This document shows, piece after piece, positions 42,787 to 50,081 of a stretch of DNA of 50,623 nucleotides (its first letter is position 1; each line of letters begins with the position of its first letter). The position numbers and the translations under genes were made by a program. The notes beneath the pieces were generated by a model. The model was not told the DNA's origin, did not search any database, and was given only the letters and a program-made list of their open reading frames with translations. Source of the stretch: Anaerolineaceae bacterium (GTDB lineage: Bacteria > Chloroflexota > Anaerolineae > JAAYZQ01); contig JAAYZQ010000527.1 of assembly GCA_012514775.1 (NCBI GenBank), forward strand, positions 1-50,623, in the 5' to 3' direction.

Positions 42787-45777
42787 TTGAGGCGATGGGC
42801 AATAATAGTCACGCTCACGTTGCTTGGCCTGATCATCCCGCCCTGCCAGGCACAGCAGGAGCCATCCTGGTCGATGGCGGGGGCCAACGCGCAGCGCACG
42901 TCGTGGACGCCCGAAGAGGTACGTGGTTCGCTCGATCCGCTGTGGTACCGGCCGATTGAGCCTTTTATCCAGGCAAAGGTGCAGCTCATTGCTGCCAATG
43001 GGTTGATCTATGTCTCCACGGCCAAGGGTCTCTATGCCCTGGACGGCGACGATGGGGCTGTTGCCTGGGTCTACCCGACAGAACTGCCCCTGGGACACAG
43101 CCCCACGGTCCACGGCAACCGCCTGTACGTCGGGGGCTTTGATCGGAAGATACACTGCCTCGATGCCCGGACCGGGCAACGTATCTGGACGTTCGAGGCA
43201 AGCGGGTTTTCTGGGGGGTTCCACACCAATCCCCTGGTGATAGAGCTGGACGGCAAGCCGGCGATCTGGGCAGGCAACCGCGATGGGCGTATGTTTGCCC
43301 TGCGGGACGACGGCAGCCAGGCCAGCCTCATGTGGGAGTTTCTTACGGACGGGCCTATCCTCCTGTCGGCGGCGGCAAACTCGAACGGCGACACCGTCTA
43401 TTTCGCCTCGAACGACATGCACGCCTATGCCCTGGATTCCCGGACGGGGGCCCTGCGGTGGAAGTCGGCCAAACTGCCATCCGGCGGGTTTCATTCCTGG
43501 TGGCCGGTGGTTGCCGGCGACGCGGTCATCTTTCCCGGAACCCGGCCGTACCGATACATGGTCCGGCCGCAGGTCGCCCACGACCAGGAAAAGCTGACCA
43601 ACTCTGACGTGGGCTATAGCACCCCCATGGGTAGCCTCCGGGAGGACGGCACCATGGACGCTTCGCGAGCGTTCGAGTACTTTGAATCCAAGCCATGGCG
43701 ACGTGTCTACTTTGTCCTGGACGCCGCCACCGGAAAGGAAATGACCTTTGATTTTGATCAGGACGGGGCCCCGGAGTATGCACCCTTTATGAAAGCGGGC
43801 ACGCACAGCGGGACCGTCTACCCGGCAGTGGTGGATGCGGACGGCACCATCTACACATACAACAACCATGCCGCCGAAAAGTACGATCAGGGCCCGGCGG
43901 GCTGGCAGCTCGGCGCGCGAAGTGTCATTCCCACCGGCGCAATGACGGCCTCCGATGAGCCGTTGGCCTTCTCCATCGGCGGAAACGTCGTCTACTGGAC
44001 ACAGTGCTGCGACCGAACTTCCGGAGCATACGCCCTGGATACCGAAACCAGGTGGCAGTACTTTACCTACAACCTTGCCGAGAAATGCCCGGGCTATGAC
44101 CAGATGGTCACGGGCACCTACGAGTCCAACGCCGTCCAGGTTTATGGAGGCGTGAACGGCGTGTATGGCAGCCATGGAGATCAGAACCCGCCGATCCCTT
44201 ACAACGGGCGGGTGTACATGCACCGTGGGAACGCGGTCATTGCCTGGTCGGCCGATGGCAATGCCAGCGCACCGTTGCCGCTAGCCAGGGCGAGCGCCGT
44301 TTCCGCTCCGTCCCGGCCCGTGTCCCGGGCCGTGCTCCAGGAGCGGCTGGGGGAGGAAGTGATCAAGATCATCGGCCCCTGCCGCGCGGATGGCAACTGG
44401 AGTGCCTGTCACCTGCGGCCGGGGTTCGGCATGCATGGTCCATTCGCACTGTCGGCCATGTGCCGCATCGGCGACTACCTGGCGGACTACTATCACAGCC
44501 CGGCAGACACGCTCTATACTTTGAGCATTGCCGCGCCTTACCTGCCTCCCGACCTGCGGCAGGACGTGATGGCCTACCTCGAGCACGAGTACGAGACGTA
44601 CTTTGGTTACGTGCACGTGGGCTGGCGCGACGGCGCGCCTCGCGATGCCTTTGACCTGCCCCCGGAGGTGGAGGCCGACCGGCCTAATCTTCCCCCCATG
44701 CTCTGGCGGCAGTGCGAGTTCGACGGCTGGACCGGAGATGATATAAGGTGGGAGCCTCACCTGTTCTATGCCTTGTGGAAGTATGCCCAGTTGCTGGACA
44801 ATCCACAGGCGGCCCGGGCCCTCTTTGACGAGAACAAGTCCAGGCTGTCGTCGCCGCCCGACGACGCAACCCTCCTGGCGCTACCTTACGCCCACAACGC
44901 ATGGATTGCAGGCTTGCGGGGCTACCTGGAACTGGAGCGGCTGGCAGGCTATTCGGAGTCGTCGGCTCGCCGCGACCAGCTTGAGCGGTTGCTCGCCCTC
45001 CGGGCCTCCGACTTTCAAAAGGACGGAGGCTGGGGCGGCCCCGACTCTCACAGCTGGCAGCAAACCCTGGCAGTCGCCCGAAACTGGATGTACATGACGC
45101 CGGAGCTGGGTGACTACTTGAGGGAACACGCCTGGGCCGACGTGTCGCAGGCATTCGACGAATATGAGGCGGTTGCTCCCTACTGGTTTGTGACGTGGTT
45201 CGAGGGCAGCTACAACGAAAACGTGTTCCAACATCTCTATGACTATCATGGGATGTTTAGCGCCAAGGCCTTTCTGTTCGAAGCGCCCCCGCAAGAGCTC
45301 GCCGCCTATCTCGACGTGCCTGCCTTTGCGCGGGGGGATCTTTACTACGTGCAGAACCTGGTTGCCACCATCGAGGCGGTCCCACCGTTTGACCTGACTG
45401 CCACACCTGTTTTCGGCGAGCGGGGCACCAAGATCTCGTATTCTGTTCAGTTTGGAGGCGATGGCCAGCGGCTGGATCTGACCATCACCCTGCCCGAGGG
45501 TATCGGTATCCCCACGGATCACACCATGCAGGGTACCGATGCCGGACTCTCCTATGATGAGGATCGCCACCTCCTGACGTGGAGCGACAGCCCGCCGGCC
45601 GGCGAGTTGGTGATCATTCGCTACGTGGCCTCCATCGCCACCGACAGGCCGGCTCTCCTCGTGAGCAGCGCCGAGTTGGTTGCGGCGGACGGTGTGCCCC
45701 TCAAGGCGACCGCCGCGGTGATGGCCAATCCATACCACGTTTTTCTGCCGCTCATAGAAAAGCGCCATCCAGGATAG
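42787..45777 (+). CDS. secreted PQQ-like beta-propeller / helical-toroid protein with DUF11-like domain and LPL tail
   Basis: A 996-aa exported protein. A signal peptide (residues 1-22, cleavage near CQAQ) precedes a PQQ/WD-type propeller (about 25-480) with recurring units such as GLIYVSTAKGLYALDGDDGAVAW and RKIHCLDARTGQRIW. A mainly helical part (about 510-860, with AHNAWIAGLRGYLELERL and WGGPDSHSWQQTLAVARNWMY) suggests an alpha/alpha toroid, a fold found in polysaccharide lyases and glycosidases. A beta-sandwich (about 870-980) and the tail HVFLPLIEKRHPG finish it. The function is unknown; glycan binding or cleavage outside the cell is the best guess. The TTG start is supported by AGGAG 6 bases upstream, and no better start exists. 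Confidence 0.75.
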   Translation: MRRWAIIVTLTLLGLIIPPCQAQQEPSWSMAGANAQRTSWTPEEVRGSLDPLWYRPIEPFIQAKVQLIAANGLIYVSTAKGLYALDGDDGAVAWVYPTELPLGHSPTVHGNRLYVGGFDRKIHCLDARTGQRIWTFEASGFSGGFHTNPLVIELDGKPAIWAGNRDGRMFALRDDGSQASLMWEFLTDGPILLSAAANSNGDTVYFASNDMHAYALDSRTGALRWKSAKLPSGGFHSWWPVVAGDAVIFPGTRPYRYMVRPQVAHDQEKLTNSDVGYSTPMGSLREDGTMDASRAFEYFESKPWRRVYFVLDAATGKEMTFDFDQDGAPEYAPFMKAGTHSGTVYPAVVDADGTIYTYNNHAAEKYDQGPAGWQLGARSVIPTGAMTASDEPLAFSIGGNVVYWTQCCDRTSGAYALDTETRWQYFTYNLAEKCPGYDQMVTGTYESNAVQVYGGVNGVYGSHGDQNPPIPYNGRVYMHRGNAVIAWSADGNASAPLPLARASAVSAPSRPVSRAVLQERLGEEVIKIIGPCRADGNWSACHLRPGFGMHGPFALSAMCRIGDYLADYYHSPADTLYTLSIAAPYLPPDLRQDVMAYLEHEYETYFGYVHVGWRDGAPRDAFDLPPEVEADRPNLPPMLWRQCEFDGWTGDDIRWEPHLFYALWKYAQLLDNPQAARALFDENKSRLSSPPDDATLLALPYAHNAWIAGLRGYLELERLAGYSESSARRDQLERLLALRASDFQKDGGWGGPDSHSWQQTLAVARNWMYMTPELGDYLREHAWADVSQAFDEYEAVAPYWFVTWFEGSYNENVFQHLYDYHGMFSAKAFLFEAPPQELAAYLDVPAFARGDLYYVQNLVATIEAVPPFDLTATPVFGERGTKISYSVQFGGDGQRLDLTITLPEGIGIPTDHTMQGTDAGLSYDEDRHLLTWSDSPPAGELVIIRYVASIATDRPALLVSSAELVAADGVPLKATAAVMANPYHVFLPLIEKRHPG

Positions 45778-45803
45778 GCAGAAGACAGACGTGTAGGGCA
45801 AGG

Positions 45804-45855
45804 CGCAATCCGCCGGGCGTTCGGCGGCCGTTGGTATGCAGTCCGGCGGATTGCG
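45804..45855. repeat. 13-bp perfect inverted repeat
   Basis: CGCAATCCGCCGG (45804-45816) and CCGGCGGATTGCG (45843-45855) pair perfectly around a 26-base loop. It lies 27 bases after the stop of the PQQ-like gene, without a following T-run. It could be a mobile palindromic repeat remnant or a bidirectional RNA stop/stability element. Confidence 0.75.
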
Positions 45856-45943
45856 TTACAAAACGCAGCACCGCGCGCAATCGGTCAAACCTTGAGCAGC
45901 CACGGCTGAGCCTTCCGGCCGCTTGCACCACGAGAAGATGAGG

Positions 45944-45961
45944 CGCAATCGCCCGATTGCG
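45944..45961 (+). repeat. second inverted repeat, possible terminator
   Basis: CGCAATC-GCCC-GATTGCG, followed by TGTGTTTTC. Outer bases CACGAGAA (about 45929-45936) and TTTTCGTG (about 45965-45972) can extend the stem with one mismatch. It shares its core heptamer with the repeat at 45804-45855. Confidence 0.55.
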
Positions 45962-46064
45962 TGTGTTTTCGTGTACCAGAGATCGGGTGCTGCCTGGTTG
46001 CTGCCGGGCGCACCCTCCTCCGCCGGTAGTGAGCCTTGCCTTTCTGGTGCAATTCGTTGCTTTG

Positions 46065-46073
46065 TGCTAGAAT
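46065..46073 (+). promoter_or_regulatory. extended -10 promoter of the Wzz/kinase gene
   Basis: TGCTAGAAT matches the extended -10 form TGnTATAAT at 7 of 8 fixed positions. No good -35 is found, so an activator may be needed. The start would be near 46080, about 75 bases before the ATG. Confidence 0.45.
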
Positions 46074-46155
46074 GTGGTCGAGCTGGGAAGGGCATCCCTC
46101 GACTCGGGCGACGGGTTACCGTTGCCAGGCCACATAGTTGCCAATAGGGGCCTCG

Positions 46156-47691
46156 ATGGAACTTCGGCAGTACTTCATGGCAATCAAAAAATGGTGGTGG
46201 CTTCTGGTTGCCTCGACGCTGGTGGCGACCGTGGCGGGCTATGTCAGCGTCTCGCGCATGCCCCGCATCTACCAGGCCACCACGACAGTGATCGTCGGTC
46301 AGGGCCTCCAAAGCTCCAATCCCAATAGCCAGGACCTCTATATCAGCCAGCAGTTGGCGCAGACGTATCGCGAGATGGTCAGCCGGACTCCGATCCTCCG
46401 CGGTGCCGCAGAGATGATCGGCCTGCCCTACGTGCCACGTGCCGAGGACGTCTCCGCCTGGCTGGTAACCGGCACGCAGCTCATGGGCATCGCCGTGCGA
46501 GATACCGACCCCGAGCGCGCCCGTGCCCTGGCCGACGCCATCGTGCAACAACTGATCCTGCAAACCCCCAACGCCATCGCAGAGGATCGGGATCGCCGGG
46601 CCTTTGTCCAGACCCAATTGACGAACCTGGAGGAGAGCATCCGGGCCACCGAGGCCGAGATCGTGGCTGAACAGGCCAGGCTGGATGCGGCCAACAGCGC
46701 CCGCGCCATCCAGCAGTACCTGGCCAACATTGCCGCCCTCCAGGAAAGACTGGCGTCGTATCGGGCCACGCACAGCTCGTACCTGGACAGCGTCGAAGGG
46801 CGGACCAACTATATCTCGGTTTTCGAGCCCGCCGTCCGGCCCACCCGGCCGGTCAGTCCCAGCGTGGTGTCGACGGTCGGCATGGCGGCGGTCATCGGCC
46901 TGGTTCTGGCCGTAGGTGGAGCCTTCTTGATCGAGTTCCTGGATGACACCGTCAAGACGCCCGACGACTTGCAGCGCGCGGCACAGTTGACCGCGTTGGG
47001 AACCATTTCCCGCGTTGCGGGTAATGATGGCAAGTATAGGCTGATGGCCGCGGAAGAGCCCATGTCGCACATCGCCGAGGCCTATCGCGCCCTGCGCACC
47101 AACATCCGCATCTCTTCGGTTGACGAGCCGATCCGCACCTTGATCGTCACCAGCCCGAACCCACGCGAAGGCAAGAGCACTACGGCTGCCAGCCTGGGAG
47201 TCGTCGTGGCACAGTCAGGCACGTCGGTGATCCTGGTGGACGCAGACCTGCGGCGGGCCTCACTGCACAGATACTTTTCGCTGCCCAGCAAAGAAGGACT
47301 GACCAACGCCCTGGTCCAGGACGATCTGTCCGTCGACGGCTGGTTGCAGCAAACAGAGGTCGAAAACCTGCGGGTGATGACCAGCGGTCCGCTGCCGCCC
47401 GACCCGGCCGACCTGCTGGGCTCGAAAAAGATGCACCATCTCATCGAGTGCCTGGAGCAGGAGGCGGACCTGATCATATTTGACACGCCTCCTACTTTGG
47501 CGGTCAGCGACGCCACGGTGCTGGCCCTGGAGGCCGACGCCGTCCTGCTGGTAATCGATGCGGGGCACACGCGCAGTGTATCAGTGCGGCGCGCCATGGA
47601 AGACCTGGAGCGCGCCGGGGCCCACGTGTTAGGGGCCGTGTTGAACCGGGTGGCCACCAGGCCGTCAAAAGGCTACTATTACCACGAGTAA
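46156..47691 (+). CDS. polysaccharide co-polymerase / bacterial tyrosine kinase fusion (Wzz + CpsD/Wzc-like)
   Basis: A 511-aa fusion. Residues 1-265 are a chain-length-determinant (Wzz) domain flanked by two membrane helices (about 12-33 and 235-260), with a coiled-coil-prone middle and a Pro-rich PVRPTRPVSPS before the second helix. Residues 300-500 are a BY-kinase: Walker A PREGKSTT with Lys340, Walker A' VILVDADLRR and Walker B LIIFDTPP. The C-terminus has a short Tyr cluster, YYYHE, the likely autophosphorylation site. It should control chain length and polymerisation by reversible Tyr phosphorylation. The ATG at 46156 follows AGGGG by 5 bases; a TTG at 46138 would add six residues. No cognate phosphatase is in the window. 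Confidence 0.92.
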   Translation: MELRQYFMAIKKWWWLLVASTLVATVAGYVSVSRMPRIYQATTTVIVGQGLQSSNPNSQDLYISQQLAQTYREMVSRTPILRGAAEMIGLPYVPRAEDVSAWLVTGTQLMGIAVRDTDPERARALADAIVQQLILQTPNAIAEDRDRRAFVQTQLTNLEESIRATEAEIVAEQARLDAANSARAIQQYLANIAALQERLASYRATHSSYLDSVEGRTNYISVFEPAVRPTRPVSPSVVSTVGMAAVIGLVLAVGGAFLIEFLDDTVKTPDDLQRAAQLTALGTISRVAGNDGKYRLMAAEEPMSHIAEAYRALRTNIRISSVDEPIRTLIVTSPNPREGKSTTAASLGVVVAQSGTSVILVDADLRRASLHRYFSLPSKEGLTNALVQDDLSVDGWLQQTEVENLRVMTSGPLPPDPADLLGSKKMHHLIECLEQEADLIIFDTPPTLAVSDATVLALEADAVLLVIDAGHTRSVSVRRAMEDLERAGAHVLGAVLNRVATRPSKGYYYHE

Positions 47692-47764
47692 CCCGCTGCA
47701 GCAACCGTTCGTTAGCATCGTTCTCAACACAACATAATCGCAGAAAGGAGATCTGTATCTGGAT

Positions 47765-48601
47765 ATGGGCAAGAGTGCTCTGACGTGGATGGGGCTCATC
47801 CTGGCCGGGCTGTTGGTCGCGTTTGCGCTGGTGGCATGTGGCGGCGAGCAAGCCATCCAGGCTGAGGAAAGCGACACCGAGCGGCCGGACGACGGGATCG
47901 ACATCGTGTTCCTGCACCACAGCACGGGAGGCGTCATATGGGATGGGGGGATGCCCGACTGGCTTGACACATACAATGCCGAGCATGGGACGACCTATCG
48001 CATCACCGATCGTGAGTACCCCGGTGATGGCTATCCCTGGGACAACTATCCCTATGATTATTGGAACATTTGGGTCCGGCACGCGGGAGACAAGCCGTAC
48101 AAGAAACAGGACACCCTCGAAATCCTGACCAGGGACTATGACGTCATTATCTGGAAGCACTGTTACCCGGTGAGCGCCGTGCAGGCCGATACCGGCTCGC
48201 CGAAGGTTCGCTCTGACGTCCGGTCGTTGGAAAACTACAAGCTCCAGTACGAGGCCCTTCGGGACAAGATGCACGAGTTCCCCGACACGCGTTTTATCAT
48301 CTGGACCGGTGCGGCCCGGGTGCAGGCTGCCACCGACGAGGCCCAGGCCAGGCGAGCCAGGGAGTTTTTCGCCTGGGTCGTTGAAACCTGGGATGAACCA
48401 GGCGACAATATCTATGTCTGGGACTTCTGGCAGCTCGAGACCGAAGGTGGGCTCTACCTGTTGGAAGAGTATGCGGCCAGCGCCGAAGACTCGCATCCCA
48501 ACAGCGCCTTTGCGGCCAGGGTGGCACCTTTCCTTGGCCAGCGGATCGTGGACGTGATCGAAGGACGTGGGGACACAGGCAGCTTGACCGGGCAGCAGTA
48601 G
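47765..48601 (+). CDS. lipoprotein with SGNH-hydrolase-like domain
   Basis: A 278-aa predicted lipoprotein. The N-terminal helix ends in a lipobox, LVAC, with Cys25. The domain starts IDIVFLHHSTGG, with Ser53 in a position like the GHTSHG Ser of the proteins at 17983 and 19398, and ends with DSHPN (D242, H244), which resembles block V of SGNH hydrolases. DYDVIIWKHCYP and FIIWTGA are hydrophobic strands of an alpha/beta fold. The role is unknown; an esterase acting on cell-surface glycan is plausible. AGGAG lies 14 bases before the ATG, rather far, and in-frame CTG codons lie between. The N-terminus is therefore slightly uncertain. Confidence 0.68.
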   Translation: MGKSALTWMGLILAGLLVAFALVACGGEQAIQAEESDTERPDDGIDIVFLHHSTGGVIWDGGMPDWLDTYNAEHGTTYRITDREYPGDGYPWDNYPYDYWNIWVRHAGDKPYKKQDTLEILTRDYDVIIWKHCYPVSAVQADTGSPKVRSDVRSLENYKLQYEALRDKMHEFPDTRFIIWTGAARVQAATDEAQARRAREFFAWVVETWDEPGDNIYVWDFWQLETEGGLYLLEEYAASAEDSHPNSAFAARVAPFLGQRIVDVIEGRGDTGSLTGQQ

Positions 48602-48624
48602 GTTCTTTCTCACCGATGTCCTGG

Positions 48625-48654
48625 TTGGCGGCCATCCGCAACCTGTGGTATAAT
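48625..48654 (+). promoter_or_regulatory. promoter of the Cys-motif membrane protein gene
   Basis: TTGGCG (48625-48630), 18-bp spacer, perfect TATAAT (48649-48654) preceded by TGG, making an extended -10. Just downstream TGCGCAATGCGCA (about 48655-48667) contains two TGCGCA palindromes and could be an operator at the transcript start. Confidence 0.7.
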
Positions 48655-48757
48655 GCGCAATGCGCAGTAGTTGGAAATCGGGACATCGCAACTGCATAGC
48701 ACGGTAGAATCCGAAGCGCGTCGACCAGCGTGTCAGACAGAAGGATCTAAAGCTACT

Positions 48758-49834
48758 ATGAGCGCTATTGGCAGTCAGGCCTGTCCCTACCTGGGCCGTT
48801 GCGAAGATGCGGCGAACTATTACTTTTTCCCCACCGCCGATAATTGCTGTCACTCCGAGTCGAGGCCCTTCGCCGTCGAGCCCGCCTACCAGGCACAAGT
48901 TTGCCTTCCTGGGGGTTGGGCCACGTGCACTCGTTACAAGATTGCCACAGGCGCGGCCGTAGACGAGGAGCAGGCTGACGTCTCTCCTCCGGTACCTGTC
49001 AAGCACGGCCTGACGCCAAGAGCCCTCATCATGATCGTGGGCGCCACTATCGTCCTGCTCGGAGCGCTTTTCCTGGCCCTTCGCCCGTGGTCCAAACCGC
49101 CACAGGCACAGTACGCCACTTCGACTCCCACCGCTACCCGAACTCGGGCGACCTCTGCTCTCGAGCTGACACCTCGGCCTAGTCCCATCCTCGTGGCGGG
49201 GGGGACCGGTGAACCGGCGCCGACGGTGGTCGAGCCAAGTCCGAGTCCGACGCCTACCCCCAGCGCAACGTGGACGCCGACCAGCACCCCGAGCCCCACG
49301 GCAACCCGGAGGGCAACGGCGACTGCCACGCGCACCAGAAGGCCGACGGCGACCCCTAGCTTGACCCCGACGCCATCACGCACGCCGACGCCAACGGCGA
49401 GCCCGACCCTGCGGCCGACAGCGACGAGCACTCCCCTACCGGCTCCGGTGCTGGTGGCTCCGCCTGATGGCCATGCTTATTCGCGGGATGCTCAGGTCAT
49501 CCTGGCCTGGGAGTTCAGCGCCGAGCTGCCCGCGGATGCCTACTATGTGCTCTCGGTGGCCTACACCCACGCCGGGGAAACCTGGCACGACGACGTGCCC
49601 TGGACACGGGACACGAGTTGGACGCTCAGCGAACATCGTTACCTCCTCGATCTGTGCGACGATGGTTGGTACTGGTGGTCCGTGCAGGTGTATCGCCGGA
49701 CGGGTGTGAATGCCGACGGAAAGCCGGTGGGCGTGCCGATCAGTTCGGCGAGCCAGGTGTGGGCTGTGCGCTGGGGAGGCATCGAAGGCGGGCCGGAGCC
49801 CGCCCAAGCAACGCCGGAGCCACCGGAACCGTAA
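48758..49834 (+). CDS. membrane protein with N-terminal Cys-motif domain, Thr/Pro stalk and external beta domain
   Basis: A 358-aa protein in four parts. Residues 1-62 carry C9-PYLG, C15, C30-C31-H32, C49 and C57 (CxRY). From memory this pattern recurs at the N-terminus of uncharacterised Chloroflexota membrane proteins and may bind a metal. A hydrophobic helix (about 90-112) follows, then a Thr/Pro/Arg stalk (about 120-228). The C-terminal domain (about 230-345) resembles a Fn3-like sandwich (VLVAPPDGHAY, LAWEF, YWWSVQVYR). The Cys domain would be inside the cell and the sandwich outside, so it could link a cytoplasmic signal to the surface. AAGGAT lies 12 bases before the ATG. Promoter at 48625-48654. 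Confidence 0.7.
   Translation: MSAIGSQACPYLGRCEDAANYYFFPTADNCCHSESRPFAVEPAYQAQVCLPGGWATCTRYKIATGAAVDEEQADVSPPVPVKHGLTPRALIMIVGATIVLLGALFLALRPWSKPPQAQYATSTPTATRTRATSALELTPRPSPILVAGGTGEPAPTVVEPSPSPTPTPSATWTPTSTPSPTATRRATATATRTRRPTATPSLTPTPSRTPTPTASPTLRPTATSTPLPAPVLVAPPDGHAYSRDAQVILAWEFSAELPADAYYVLSVAYTHAGETWHDDVPWTRDTSWTLSEHRYLLDLCDDGWYWWSVQVYRRTGVNADGKPVGVPISSASQVWAVRWGGIEGGPEPAQATPEPPEP
49230..49440 (+). repeat. low-complexity repeat coding for a Thr/Pro stalk
   Basis: ACG/CCG/GCG-rich units encode alternating Thr-Pro and Ala-Thr runs with some Arg and Ser. Like 19624-19845, its length could vary without frameshift. Confidence 0.65.
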
Positions 49835-50081
49835 CCAGCCACGTGGCATGCCAGGGCAGCAGCGCCGCCAGCAGCACGTAGCATCCAAGTAAATATTCAT
49901 GGCAAACCATAGACTGCAGGAGTGCTGCGGCTCGGGAGTCCCAGACTTGCCGCCGGGGGCGGAGCGGTCCCCCGGGCAGGCCAGCTGCGATTGCTCGGCC
50001 AGGCCAGGTGCGCCAACAGATTCCGGAGCAATCAGCGCAAAGAAGACCGCGTTGACTCCGAGGGACAGAGAGGATGATCAA

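Larger units (their letters stand above)
45778..46155. other. 378-bp intergenic region with palindromic repeats and an extended -10
   Basis: No plausible gene. It contains five copies of CGCAATC or its complement GATTGCG (starting at 45804, 45849, 45876, 45944 and 45955), arranged as two inverted repeats, and an extended -10 element at 46065-46073. The remaining sequence shows nothing I recognise. Confidence 0.6.

Noticed and set aside
49740..50081. Hydrophobic minus-strand reading (EYLLGCYVLLAALLPWH) in the gap before the last gene
   Set aside because: It resembles a membrane helix, but no start, ribosome binding site or continuous family match supports a gene. At most a remnant, too weak to list.
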